From positions 62,001 through 126,000 of the forward strand of contig QZCP01000080.1 in NCBI GenBank assembly GCA_003956705.1: 64,000 nucleotides of DNA. The letters are read 5' to 3'. This document shows, in pieces, positions 1 through 13,700 of the stretch; positions within the stretch are counted from its first letter, which is position 1; each line of letters opens with the position of its first letter. Under the pieces are notes generated by a model. It did not search any database. It saw only the letters and a list, made by a program, of their open reading frames with translations, and was not told the DNA's origin. The position numbers and the translations under genes were made by a program. Source of the stretch: Brevipalpus yothersi (taxonomy: Eukaryota > Arthropoda > Arachnida > Trombidiformes > Tenuipalpidae).

Positions 1-337
1 ATATTCTAATTAGTTATGGAACTTATACACAGATATATGCATTGAAGAAATGGATGCTGGATGGGTGGTTCGATCCTCGCTGACGAAATTTCTCTCTTTG
101 AATGCAACCCCATTATGCCACTCCCAATATTCTGTTTTGTATGGTGGGGAGAAGATGGAGAAGGAGAAGATGATGGAGAAGAAGTCTCTGTCTGTGTCTC
201 TCACTTATCATCAAGCTCTATTCAACAACTTCGTTGGCGAAGGTACGAGAAGTGTATTGTGCACACGGACCAGATCACGGAGAAAAGAGAGAGGAAAGAA
301 GAGAAAATCAACATCCTCATCTTTTTCTTCCAATGAA

Positions 338-383
<46 letters not shown>

Positions 384-2789
384 AGATGCTGTAAATCAGA
401 GGCTGGGATGAGAGTGGAGAGCAGAGGAGAAGATTATTCCGCATCATCCTTGTTATAAGACTTATATGGGCATCTTATAAGATACCATTTCTTAATTTGG
501 CTCCAGTCTGGCACGAGCGAGGTCATATCCATCTCTAAACTTAGGATAATCAGTGCCGTGTGATTTTTTCCCATCTTCAATCCTCCATACAGTCCACACT
601 CACTGTCAACAGTAAATATTAACATAGGAATTCTGCAAAAAATTTGGGCTCTCACGGAGAACGTATTTTTGAGTCGAAAGTATCATTTAAGAGAGTTTCT
701 AAGCTTTTCGAGACGCTGTCGATAATTCAATGACTCTTCTCTCTTTTGCTCTTTTCTTCTCTTTTTCTTCTTCTATCACTCTTATACTATATAGAACGAT
801 CATAGGTGATTCTTTTCTCTTTTTAAGTTGAGGTAAAATGTTTTTCAGCTCAAAATTGGTAAGCCCTTATCATGGTATGAATCATTGGTGATAATTTAAT
901 TCCAACCCTACTCTATAAGATGATTGTTAAAATGGTCAATTTGGAAATATTTTACCAGTTTTGAACCAGTTTCTCGCGCTGCTCAATGTTGGTAGAAAAT
1001 TTGCTCCATGAATACAGTTATTCAATTCTCTCTCTCTCTCTCTCGAGGCCTTTTTGGCATTGCTGAAAAATTCAGCGGTTGAATATTTCAATCAAATACA
1101 CCATGATCTCATATGTTATTAGAAAAAAATTACATGATCGTTTCTAAAATTGAGAATGGGAGAGAGATATGATTTTTTTTATCATTTCAACTTGATCTCT
1201 TATGATTCACGTCAATATTGGCTGAGAAAAGAGAGAAGAGAGAGAGAGAGTGATGAAACTTTATGTAATCGATGAAAATATCAAGCATTAACTATTGTGG
1301 TCTTAATTGGATGATTTGGTAATTTGTTATCAAAATCTTCTTTCAATTCCATGAGAATTCTATCTTCCAGCAATTGTGCAACTTCAAATTCGATTCTACA
1401 GTCTCATTTGAAAATGATGATCTACTTCTCTTGAACATGAGCAATGGATAAGAGGATTTTCGAACTGATCTGAGCTTCCATTCAACGCGAACATGATATC
1501 ATGTAAACTTTCAGGTAAATCGTAAACTCACACACGAGCACAAATAATTCACCTTATTCATTTGTCCGATTGACTCCTATCTACCTGTTTCTTTCTTTTC
1601 TCTCCCCATCTTCTGATTTGTTTTAAAATGATCTTGGTTTTCAAAATGATACTCAATTAAAGACACATGATCGAATAAGAGAATGAAAGAGATTAGAAAC
1701 AATGTGAATCATGATGAAAAAAGGAAAATAGAAATAAACCAAGCATCAATGATGGACTGTGGAGATTTTCTTGCAATCCTTATACTGTGTCCCAACAAGC
1801 GAATGATATATTTGCGAGGTCAAACCAGAACGGGATGTTCTGGTTGGTGAATATAAATGTACATAAGTGCAAACGAGGCAAATCATGAGTGGCCAGTTAA
1901 TATGATGAATACAGTCATCATATTCATCATACGTGATTTCTAAATTTTTTTTGGAGAGAGAAAGAATTTTCATGTCATATCTAATGGCTGATGGTAGTTA
2001 CAGACATTTTTTGTCCCACGACCATCATCTTGCTTGATTTGATTATTGGCAACATCTCATCATCAGGTTGTGTCCACGTTGTCATTGGCTTTGGCTAGTG
2101 GTTTATTGGGAGCATTTTCACTAGATGGTCATGGGGAAGAAAATGCATTGGTGTAAGATTTATAGCAACACAAATAGTAAAATTAGGATGGAAAAAGAAT
2201 GATAATGCTAAAATAGTGGAAAGAGATTAAAGATGTGAATGCATAGGGACTTACGGGTAGAGGATGATTGAATCTCCATTTTCAGATTTTCAGATTTTAT
2301 ACTTACCATGGCGCTAAAATGACCGCTGGAATGATTTCAATTTCCGGACAAAGAAAATAATCATCGTTGGGTTGGCTTAGGCGACTCTATGCATCAGATT
2401 TAAAAGTTTCATTCAGCATATCATTTCTTCTCAATCTTTCGTGTAATCTTCTTCCTATTTATTTTCCATTTTCTTCACTTTATTCTTCTTTTTTGAACGA
2501 ATATTGGAATTTTTCGTAAAAAATCATATCAAATCATTCCAGAAAAGATATCAAAAATTTTCAATCGATTCTCTCATATTCATACAATTTAAAATAAATG
2601 AATAGTTTTGAGTTGAAGAAGGTCAAGCTCGAAACTTTTTGCGAAAAAGTTAACATGTATGCATCATATGTAGAAATCTATCATATTTTATATCATAATG
2701 TTCATTATATATGTTATATACTAGAGTAAACAAGAGTAAGCAAGAGTAAACATCATTATAATATAAATGTTGTAATCATAAATTGATTG
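1..2789. other. intergenic, left edge
   Basis: No coding region could be supported. The stretch holds a (GA)n run at 341-381, a short (CT)n run near 1029-1043 and scattered purine-rich or pyrimidine-rich tracts. Short open frames across 10-655 and 1746-1973 are low complexity or lack any recognisable domain. The 3' end of the P450 gene on the minus strand begins at 2790. Confidence 0.6.
341..381. repeat. (AG)n microsatellite
   Basis: About 20 uninterrupted AG units. Frames read through it give only Arg-Glu or Leu-Ser runs. Confidence 0.95.
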
Positions 2790-4517
2790 TTAAAATTTGA
2801 AAAGCTTGCTAGAAGGCATTTTCAAGTCAATATTTTGACGAGGGAGAAATTTCAATCTAAGTTGCCCATTTGGTCTTGTTAGAAAATCTATTTGAGGCTC
2901 ATTTTGGTCTGTATCAACTGCTTGGATAATGAATTTTTTAACAATGGCAATCACGATTATCTTGATTTGAACGATTGCAAGAAGCTCACCAATGCAGCGT
3001 CTTGGCCCATAACCGAAAGGAATGTATGCTCCTTGAGGAATTTTGGCAAAATTTTGTGCTTCAAAGCGTGATGGATCAAATTTTTTTGGATTTGGGTAGA
3101 TATGTTCATCATGATGGATTGAATATACGAATGTCAGCGAGAGAATACCTTCAGGAATAATGTGTCCATCAATTTCAACATCTTCGTCCACTGTTCGCGA
3201 AACCATGGCCACTGGTGGATGAATTCGCAAACTCTCTTTGATACATTGATCTAAGTAGGTGAGCTCATCCAAGTCTTTGATCGAAATTTGCTTTTTCTTA
3301 TCTTCAAAATTTTTTATTTCATTGTAAAGCTTTCGCTCAACTGATTGATTGTGGGCCATATCGTGCAGTACCCATAAAATTGAGTCTTTCATTGCTTGAT
3401 AACCCACAGCTACAGTAGTGAGTAATTCACCCACCAATTGATCTAACTATTCTTCAGTTAGGATACCACATTGCATAAATTCGTCCAACATTACGTCGAG
3501 TAGTGCTTGGTCAGCCATGATGGATCTATTGGAAAGACCAATTTTGCTCACTCTAGGGCTCGAAGATGCCCATCGTTCAGCCACACGAAATTTAATCATT
3601 TTAGCTGCCAAGTCTCTCAATTGTTTCCGAGTATCTTGCAATCCACGAAGCCAATTGATGCTTTGCTGAATACGACTAATCCAGTGTGAAATTTTAAAAA
3701 ATTCTCTGGTCAATATTCTGAGAAATTCAGGCCCAGCAATCATTAGTCCAATTTCAGCTTCATTTTCTACGCTCACTGTACCGAAACTTGAGCTAAGGGT
3801 CATGGCGAATATTTCTTTGCTAACGACTGATTCAGTGCCCATAATTTGCACTAGACCTCGAGTAGATAAGCCTGCCACAATTCGATCCGCCTTTTGTTTT
3901 ATGAGTGGAATCAGATTCTGTATGTTTCTTGGCTTGTAAAATTCTTCGACAAGTTCTTTCCTCTTATTCCATTCACCGTGTGACATAGTGACCAGGCCAT
4001 CGGTGCCGCTTGTCATCTTCCTCAACGGCCATCCTCTATCCAAAAATCTTTCAGAGCCAATTATTCTCTAGGAAATAATCATAATAAATTCAAATAAATT
4101 AAGAAAATCTTATCGAAAAGAGAAGAAGAGAACCCTTAGCTTACTTCAGTGTGTTGCCATGAATTAAAAAAAATGACAGGATAGTAGAATACCCAAACAA
4201 GGAAAAAGCCTTCTCTTTGATTGGAACGATACGCATTGGCCAAATACTTTCCTATGTTATCTGTAAAGTGAATTCGTAGCATGAGATTCTACCAAGAGAA
4301 GATCAAAAGTGTAACAATTGAATCTGTTTGAAAGCAGTTTCTCCCTCGTTGATATTCTCTTTCTATTCTTCTATCTTTCTGATAATTTTCTCACACGTAC
4401 TCATAGTGTCAGCGTAATAGAGCTATAGTCTAAGTGAGTGGCTGAGCAATTCGAAAGAGGAAACGATTTGAGCAATGATCAGGCCAATCAGTCGACTAGT
4501 GGATCGTTCGTGAGAAA

Positions 4518-4521
<4 letters not shown>

Positions 4522-4573
<52 letters not shown>
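4522..4573. repeat. (GA)n microsatellite in P450 intron 1
   Basis: About 26 GA units inside the 1.2-kb first intron (4261-5463) of the left P450 gene. Confidence 0.95.
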
Positions 4574-4576
<3 letters not shown>

Positions 4577-4816
4577 TATCAAACAGCTCACTCTAAAGTA
4601 TTATTTTTGATGATCTTTCATCGATTCATTGGAAGGTCCTAAACACACAATGGAATGCTCAAGATATCTGATTCATTTACATTGAATTTTTCATCAAGAA
4701 CGAAGAGAGAGAGTAGATAGTTGGTCTCATTGCATTTCATCTGATTTATCCAGGGATTTTCCAGAATTCTGCTTCCCTCTCTCCCACACATCAAATCAAT
4801 TTATCCTACTTCATCT

Positions 4817-4820
<4 letters not shown>

Positions 4821-4891
<71 letters not shown>

Positions 4892-4915
4892 ATCTATCTA
4901 TCTATCTATTTATCT
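4821..4915. repeat. compound (TC)n-(TATC)n microsatellite
   Basis: A TC run at 4821-4888 passes directly into TATC units to about 4915, with degenerate units beyond. It lies in the same intron as the GA run at 4522, so the intron carries two opposed purine/pyrimidine tracts about 250 bp apart that could pair. Confidence 0.95.
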
Positions 4916-5841
4916 ATACATCTATCTATTTATCTTCCTGAATGTTGATCAGAAAAAAGCATGAGCAGTTTTTCGAGTATGACAAGAGTTACTTATGAAT
5001 GAAATCATCCAACTGGATGAATGGACATTCCATAGTATCACAATAAGTTTCGGTCAATATTCAGTCAAAAAGTGAGTTAATTCGAGTGGAATTTGAGTAT
5101 AACATAATAAAAAAAGAAATCAAACTTGGTCATTTTGTATCAACTTTGTCACTCGCAATCCGCAATTTTAATGTGTCTATGAGTGATGTGGAAAGAAAAA
5201 AAGTTTCATGCCTCTATCTTGCTCACTTATAGCCGTTAGTGTCAAAGATCATGGGTTCGAAAAGATACAAACATTTGATGAGTATAAAAATAAATGATAA
5301 AGGCTAAAATCTAGTATGGTTTTGATAGATCTCATTTGATTTGGAAGCTGGTTTTCAAGTCCATATCGGAGAAAAAACAACCAAAAAGACACTGTTCTTC
5401 GCTTCTAAGTTATAAACTCAATCAACTCAGAACTAAATACACAGTAAGAAAAAATTTCCTTACCTTTATTGGTGATGAATGACCATAAATTGCCGAAAAA
5501 TGGGTGGTGGGGTTGTAATCCTGGTAGCTGCCAGGCTCGTTGAATAAATTTCCACCGTTTTGGGAGAATTAAAATCACTATAGAGTTCATCACAGAAACG
5601 ATTCGATTGATGATGGAGTTGCACAAAAAACTCACGACATTGAATATAAAATCCATCTTGAATTGAATCACACTTTGAAGAAAGTCAATGTAACTGTGAA
5701 GTTTAATTTTGGTGTTCAGATATTCAAGTTGTGTCAGTCAATCAGATTTCCTAATAGTAAGATTTCAATCTTCTCTCTCTTCTCTCTTAGCCAATATTGA
5801 TGTGAATCATAAGAGACCAAACTGAAATGATAAACAATATC

Positions 5842-5869
5842 ATCTCTCTCTCTCTCTCCTTCTCTCTCT

Positions 5870-5906
<37 letters not shown>

Positions 5907-5930
5907 TCTCTCTCTCTCTCTCTTTCTCTA
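5842..5930. repeat. interrupted (CT)n microsatellite
   Basis: CT units broken by occasional CCTT interruptions, just upstream of the left P450 start codon (minus strand). Confidence 0.9.
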
Positions 5931-7777
5931 CTCACACGCCAAACTCAATCTAAAACAAAAAGTATCGACAGTACTCTTTGATCTAAAACATGTATGATTC
6001 AGTGCTGCCCGTAAGTTACAACACTCATCGATGAGCAACTAAAATGATGAAAATTTTTTTCATTCTTCCACCAATTTCTGGCTCAAAAATATTTACATAA
6101 TTCCAATAGAATTATTTCATGCTCTATTCATTTTCTATCAAAAAAATAAACAAAAAAAATAAGATAAAAAGTTGCACAAAGCTGCATTCTGCCAATATAC
6201 AATTTTTACATTTTCTGATTTCATAGGAGGGGATAAGTTTTTTGTCTTTCTACAAACATGGATACCCACAGAAACATTTTATTCTTTGTAAAATTGAAGC
6301 TTCTTCCTAATATCGTTGTGATTCATTCTGATTGATGCGAGAGGTTGAAATCGGTTAATAATCATAAAGGAAAAAGGAAAAAGGAAAAAAATAATCAATA
6401 GGCTATATATTGGAAGACTATAAATGCAATGAAGATCGTTCGAGCATTTTACCTCTGTAACCATATCTTCACCTTGCAATTTCGAGCTCAAATCATTAAA
6501 AAACTCACTTCAAAACTGAAATTACTGGAACGGACATTGCGAGAAACAAAATCAGTAGTATATTGGCTCAAAATTATAGTCGTAAGTTTATCCATCCAAT
6601 TGCATGAACATCCGTCACACATGTGTTTGAAAAAATGACTATTTTTTCTCATACATGTATATACACATCAATCTCCCAGCATCCCAAGTATATCTATCAC
6701 TGATTGATAGAAGAGTACAGGGTGGTCCGAAAGTTTCTTTACATGATAAAATTTATCTCTCTGATTAGATAAAACAATGGCTTGGGTCAAGCTATATTTT
6801 ATCTAATCTATTTCCGTTGTCCCTTATCTTGTAAAGAAACTTTCGGACCACCCTGTACTATTATCATATGAATTTCGCCAATTTGCTCTATCATTCAAGC
6901 AATCTACAAACTTTACTCATAAAACTCATAGAATTGAAACTGCGCAAATGACTCTTAGTTCAATCCTAGATTAGATAAGATGCAGTAAAAATTAATTTGT
7001 AATCATCTCGATAGCTGACAAGCTCATAAGCCTGGATGCTTCTTGAGTGCAATCAGTGATAAATTGAAATGAACATTATTCAAGAATGTTGATCAGCCTT
7101 TCGAATGATTGATACTGAGTGAAACAAAATCGAAAAAAAAAACAGATTCCAAAACCTCATAAAACGAGCGGCATTGAGAAAAGGGAGAATTCTTACGGTC
7201 ATTATTTGGTTTTCAGCTTTTTTTGACATTTTCCTCACTCAAATCGAAGACTGAATATCTTTCCTCGAATTAATTCAGCTTGAATAACATTTTTATTGAA
7301 TTTTACTGAGAATCTGCAATTAATTCAACAATAATCCAATTCTGGCACATTGAGCACTTTTTAAAGATAATACTAATTCAATTCAATTCAAGACTTAGGT
7401 TCTGAATTAGTCTGAGACAAATTATATTTTTCTTTCTGTTAAAAGGTATATACCATCGAATGGTGATATTTTTTTCTGAAAAAATTCTTCTAGTACAAAA
7501 ATTATTTTTTCTTTAGCTTCAAAATGACCAAGATTCTGATTAAGAGCTTAAAGTTCTGGATACTGTTTGTGTTCATGTCCATCCTAAGTTTCCTCCGGGA
7601 TTAATCAAGTGAGCTGTTTTGCATATCTATAATTTCTTGAACTTTTCTCATTCAATTTGGCGCTCAGTTTGAATTTTGTAGTTCTCTATTTTCTTGATTC
7701 AAAGGTCAATATAAGTCCAGAAGATTGAGAATCTATTGACTTCTGTTCAGCTTCAGCTTGGACCTTTCGGGAGGCCG
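5931..7777. other. intergenic between P450 and FAS
   Basis: AT-rich sequence with no supportable gene. It contains one clear inverted-repeat element at 6716-6857. Short frames near 6279-6638 and 7841-8080 have no recognisable domain; the latter overlaps the antisense strand of the synthase 3' end. Confidence 0.6.
6716..6857. mobile_element. mariner-like MITE (hairpin element)
   Basis: A 142-bp element whose ends are inverted repeats of about 34 bp with one mismatch. The outer end reads TA followed by CAGGGTGGTCCGAAAG, and TA at both outer edges fits a Tc1/mariner TA target duplication. The 70-bp middle has no coding capacity. It is therefore a non-autonomous miniature element that would need a transposase from elsewhere. 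Confidence 0.85.
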
Positions 7778-10700
7778 CTATGATTTGATAAATTCACTAA
7801 TCTTCTCACTGATACTGTGTAGATTCTTGCTTATGAAATCGTGATGATTACCAGCAAACGAATGTTCATTGATATTCTGGAAAGAGAGGATCCAGAGGAC
7901 GATCATACAAAGATATATCAATTAGGAAATAATCGATTTTCAAGGACTAAATTATGTTATTTACAGAAATACTCACTGATTCATTCCCACCATCAGAGGG
8001 CCGACATGGAATATTTTCACTCGCTTTCAAATGAATCATTTTACAGTGCAGAGGCAATTGCAGATCGTTCTTCCAAATGAGATTGGATTTTTGAAATGCG
8101 ATTTTGCTCATCTTCATCAAATTTTCTGCATGAAAAGGCTCGGTTCCTTGCGAGATCAAGAAATTCGTAGCTGCTTCAAACCGCTCTGCTCTTGTGTTAG
8201 CTTTCTGCAAGTACACATCCAGAGATGAAGTATCTTTACAATATCTTTTCAAGCAATTCCGGATAAATTCTTGCTCATACTCTTTTTCCGTATTGAAAGC
8301 AGCTGGCAAAGCATCAACCTCGATGAAATGCCTTTTGATAAACTCGACTTCTGCATCAAGTAGAATTAGTTTGGTGATTCTCGGGCCCAATTCATGTCTT
8401 TCGAAAATTTTCGCAATAGCCAATGCTAATAAGCCTCCAAATGAGTAGCCGATCACTTTGAGTTCAGTGTTATTGGTAAGCCTAGTCATTCGATTTGCGA
8501 ACACTTGAGCTACCTTTTCGATCGAGTCCAGTTGGAGTAAATCATAAGTCCAATGGAGACCAATTACAGAATGCTGTATGTTTTCGAACAATTTGCCGTA
8601 GGATAAAAAATCTTCTTCGATTGCTGGGAAAACGAACAAAATATCACCAGTTCCATCATTTAGTTTGACTGTAGGCTCAAATAATCGGGTTGCAAGATCA
8701 TATTTTTTTTGAGTCTCAATTTTTTGTTGATCATGTTCTAGTGAAGAAAGGCTTTTTGCAGCATCAGAAAGGTCCATCAGATCACATACTTTCAGCAATC
8801 TCACCTCTCTGGAAGTCATCGAGACACCAAAATATCGATCAAGAGTTTGCTGAATTTCAATCGACATCAGTGAATCTAGTCCAAGTTCACCCAAAGTAAT
8901 CATTTTATCACAAGAATTTATGTCTTCCAGGCCAAGTATATGTCCAATTGATTTGATAATGTCTCCTGAGAATTCCTTTTTTCTATCTTCGTGCCTCACG
9001 AAACTTGAAACTACCGAACTATCATAAATGAGAGCTCGTTCTAAGGTAGCATAGCAGGAATGAAGTCTCTGAGGAGCTGTTCCTTGGATAAATTCAACTC
9101 CAATTCCCAACTTTTCAACCACAAAACCAACATCACCTACATAGCCCCACTGTATAGTCAGCCCATGAAGTCTATCTCTTCTCCTTCTCTCACAAACACT
9201 CTCCATGAAAGAATTTCCCAGAGAATAGTTAGTTTGACCGATATTACCTCTACCACTGGCTATGGAGGAGAAAACGACAAAATAATCCAACGATGGACAT
9301 TTTTGCCTACTCAATCGATCCATATTGATAGTGATGTTGACTTTGGATGCACAAACTTTAGCGAAAGTTTCATGAGTTTGTTCCACTAGAAGAGCATCAT
9401 GCATGAGCATAGCTGAATTGAAGATACCTCCAACTGGAAGTATCATAGAATCAAAGAGTTCTTGAGCTCCTTTTTCAGTGGTTAGATCATGCTTGGAGAT
9501 GATAACATTTACACCCATTTCAATCATTCTATCGACACAATATTTATGGTAGGAGCTTTTTGGACCATTACGAGAATTGAGCACAATATTTCGAGCTTCT
9601 TTGGATACTAGCCACATTGCAATCTCGAGCCCAAAACCACCAAAGCCACCGATTATGATATAAACTTTATCTGGACTAAATTCGATAGTTCTCAAAGCGC
9701 AAATCTTGCTCGCTTCAGAAAGAGCATCAGCATCTGTAATTTTGATGAGAATTTTTCCAATATGCTTCCCACTAGCCATGAAGCGAAATGCACTTTCCAC
9801 TTGATCCATCTGGAAGACTTTTCTTGGAAGAGGCTTCATGATTCCATTATGAACAAATTTTGTGAATAAATCTTTGAGTTGTTTTATTTCTCTGCTTATC
9901 CTCATTGATTCATTTGAAATAAAAAAAGAATCCAGCATCACTCCATGAAAAGTTCGACCTCCATCCAGCAAACCTAGATTAACTGGACTATTCTTGTATC
10001 CATCGTATTTTCCAATCTCCAAGAATCGACCTCCCGAAGCTAGACATCGAACACTGGCCTGAAGTTTGTCATCGGCTAGTGAATTGAGAACAACATCCAC
10101 TCCTCTACCATCAGTTTGACAAAGAATGAGTTCTTCGAAGGAAGTGTCTCTGGAATTTCCAATGTGTGTATCTTTCAATTGAGGGAATCTTTCAAGAATA
10201 AACTTTCGTTTTTCAGATGTTCCAACAGTTGTGAAAACTTTACAACCATAGCTAAGGCACAATTCAATGGCAGCCATTCCAACTCCTCCACTCCCAGCAT
10301 GTATGAGAACACTTTCTCCTTGCCTCAGATTACCTCTCATTATCAATCCATATATCACCGTAGCATAGACAACAGGTACAGTAGCAGCATCCTCTAGACT
10401 CCATTCCTCAGGAACTGGCCAAATCAAGCCATCTGGATTGATTTGCATACGAGTAGTCATGGCTCCATGCGATGTAATACCCATGATGCGATTATTGTTC
10501 CCATCATAGCCAGAGTATTCGAAACCTAGAGAAAAATATTTTTAGAATTAAGTGGACTAGTTCACAGGTAAATTTATGGTTAACTTCACCAAATAACTCA
10601 TAAGTGAAGCTTTGTTTGGAATATCCTAATTGTAGAACCTTCTCCTGAATTGTCTCTCACAACTCATTCCAGTAGCCATTCGAAGCTAGAATAAATTTCA

Positions 10701-13700
10701 GCCAGCAACCACATACAAAGTACATGGGGCACTGATTATGGTTCAACTATAAGGTTCAATAGCTGTCATTCGGGGAAAAATCTAGTCCAAGAGCAAATTT
10801 TCTCAAATCGTGTGGAGAAAGTTCTCAAGCTTTTAATGAAAGCATCACTCACCTATTTTGTTTGATGGGAAGCTCTCCCGTCTGCTATTAGTTTCAATTA
10901 CAATAGGTAAGCGACCGGAAGTGAGTAGAACATCTTTGAAATTGATGGATGCATAGCAAATGTTCACTGAAGTGTTCGAAATCGACGAATTTAGAATGGG
11001 CATCTTGCACCACTTGAGTGACGATAAATCACCAGGTCTTAGAACTTGCAATTGAACATCGTCTGATGTTTCAATCAGACATCTAGAATCTTCTTCGAGT
11101 TTTTTATCCACTTCAAAATGATTATAACCTCCCCAGCCAAGAGTTGGATCATAGATATTGAACTTCAACCCTCTTTCGAGAATACCTTTGAAGCAAGAAT
11201 TTTGCCAATCGATAGCTTCAAGGTCTATCCCATCATCAAAGTAGCGATTGGCTAAGCAAATTATTCGATCTCCAGCACTTTCCATTCTAATGCTTTTTGT
11301 GAAGCCGAAAACAGCCTGATCATGGCATGGATGGCTAACTAAGCAAATTTTTTCATCCTCTTGTGCCTGTTCCAGTAGTTCTTTCAATTCTTCTACCCAC
11401 TCGAAATCAAATGGTGATACATGTACAACTTTTGGTTCCATGGAAGAATCGATTTCTCTTCTGAATAAAAGGCCTCTGATTGAAACAAATTGGGGCTCAA
11501 TGATTCTATTTGATACACAGATCCATCCTGTCTTCTTCATCAAGCTGATTACATCTTCTTCGTCCATACAAGAAGCTTTGATATCTGAGAGGACAGTGTC
11601 CAGCTGAGAAAGTGTGAGAATTTCTTCGATATCATGATGAATTTTCTCTCGAAATATGACCAGCAAGAAACCATTTGGCTTAATGGCATCAATGAGATAC
11701 TTGATTTTGTTTGAGAAAGATGATATATCAGTAGCATGATTCTGGTAGATAAGAAGATCAACTTGAGGGATGTTTCTCCCAAGAAAAGAATCAGCTTCCC
11801 ATTCAATGTGAGAATATTCATTAGGAGGAATTTTCTCTGCTATTGGGAGTGGTCCACAAGACGCATGTATGAAATCAGATAGATTACATGTGCCAAGTGA
11901 TACTGAATCTATCAGATATTTTATCATTTCGAAATGTGAACTTTGTCCATCATTCTTCTCCATGACTACAAGAGAAACATTGGCTTGTCCGTGATAACAT
12001 TTCTCTTCAATAGGTATCTGAAGGAATGGTCTCAAAAATCTTTGTAGGCCATTGAACACGAGATCCTTCCCCATCAAAATGTCTTGATCAATTTTGCCGG
12101 TTTTTACTTCAACTTGATGTCCATTGGATATATCAATCAAACAATTGAGTAGCGATGATGCTGGAGTATCTAATTCAAATCCGAAATCGCTTTTCGAAAA
12201 TGTTTGATTCTCGGGATCCTTTCCTAATTTATTTTCGACTGCATGAGAGTGTATAGAGCTGGAAAATTTCCTGCAAATTTCTCTATAATCATTCAATTTT
12301 TCCCAGTTTTCGGTATCCATTCGAATTTCTTCATTAAGTGGCACAAATTCTCTAGTTTCGATGACAACTTTTTGAGACTTTCTTGGAATTATTGAAGCTT
12401 TTAATCCACGAATCCATAGACCTTCGCTTTTCAAAGTCTGTGTTGCTTTCTCATAGGACACGTCAAAGATGATCCCATCCTTGACCATCTTCACTTCTTC
12501 ATCTGTATTCGCATATGGCTTTTCGACTCCATTCAGCTCATTTATTTTTTTGGTGACCTTTTCCGCATCAATCAACATACTTTCAATGCCCACAGGAACA
12601 CAGAGACTTCTATTCCATTGATTAGAGAGAGTTTCAAACTGCATAACTGAATCACAATAAGTGATCCATGTCTTGAGGAAGCCAAGTTTTGATCCATACA
12701 TTTTTTCAAACATTGTATCACCAGTGAGAGACAAAGAAACTTCTTTCCATTCCACCTTACCTTTGTTCCCATGGATATCTGCTCTAGTTAAGCACTGAAA
12801 TGCACAGCCATAATCATAGCCTCTGATCCTCAATTCTTTATAAATATCCTCTCTCGATAGTTCGAGAGGGCTTTGCTCCATTTCTGAGCTCAATTGAGCG
12901 TCTGAATCGAGTGCTGAAAAATTTTCTCCAATTTCTCCAATATTTTCGACAACAAAAACTTTCCCACACGCGACCAAGCTACCATTCTCAGAGGTAAAAA
13001 AGGAGTTATTATGTGGCATATATTCAACTCTGAAACTAATACTCTTGTCAGTCAACGTGGTAGCTTGAGTGAAAGATACATCACGAAATAGGATCTTGCT
13101 TTTTCGCGGATTGATTTGATGAAATTTTGAGACTGTCAACCAAACTTGCATGATTATTCCAGTGGCTGGGAAAATAATTCGACCATCAACAACATGATCG
13201 GCAAGGAAACAATCTTCAGGCTCAGTCAATGAAACTTGAAATAACTTGGAGCTTTGTGAGAAAAAATTGAAGTATTCAGGATATTTGAAAACTGAAAATT
13301 CTTGACTGTGATCGAAAGTGATGAGAGAATGTAAACTAAGAGTATTGACTGGGACTGGGGAATCAACTGGTGGATAGAGAAGCTTAGCATCAACTGGTAG
13401 ATCCATTGTGTATAATTCACCGATTGTTTTGAGAAATTCTTCGACTCTGAGGCAGCTAGATCTATTCAATTGTACTCTTATCTGATGAGGCGTTTTGATT
13501 GGTTGTGATTCAAAATGAATGAGAATCGAGCCCATCGGGAGGAGTTCGTTGCAATTGTCAGAAAATTGTGAGCTAATCTGAAGATCCTCTGATTTGACCA
13601 ATATCTCCCAATTCTGTCCCAAGATATTACGTGTTTCGGTCGGCATCGCTGGATCAAGAAAGCTAATCGAGGTAGAATTGTTGAATTCTGTTGGATTTTT

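Larger units (their letters stand above)
2790..5656 (-). pseudogene. microsomal cytochrome P450, interrupted by an in-frame TAG
   Basis: Three exons on the minus strand: 5656-5464 (ATG in good context, membrane anchor, then a WQLPG proline hinge), 4260-4145 (116 bp) and 4067-2790. Exon 2 has the same 116-bp length and all exons the same phases as the tandem P450s at 26-37 kb. The ExxR motif (ESLR) and haem loop (PFGYGPRRCIG) are present. Two things are wrong. A TAG at 3447-3449 interrupts the last exon just before helix I; the frame resumes at once and continues to the natural stop. The helix I oxygen-activation segment reads GYQAM where paralogues have ASIET, so both the acidic residue and the threonine are missing. 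Best read as a recently inactivated P450; readthrough or an assembly error are alternatives. It lies distal to the left fatty acid synthase on the same strand. Confidence 0.8.

Noticed and set aside
50..447. Overlapping open frames on both strands near the left edge
   Set aside because: They are open because of the (AG)n run and purine-rich flanks; the proteins are low complexity with no domain.
3447..3449. A small intron removing the TAG in the left P450
   Set aside because: No plausible donor and acceptor flank the stop, and all paralogues have a single uninterrupted exon here.
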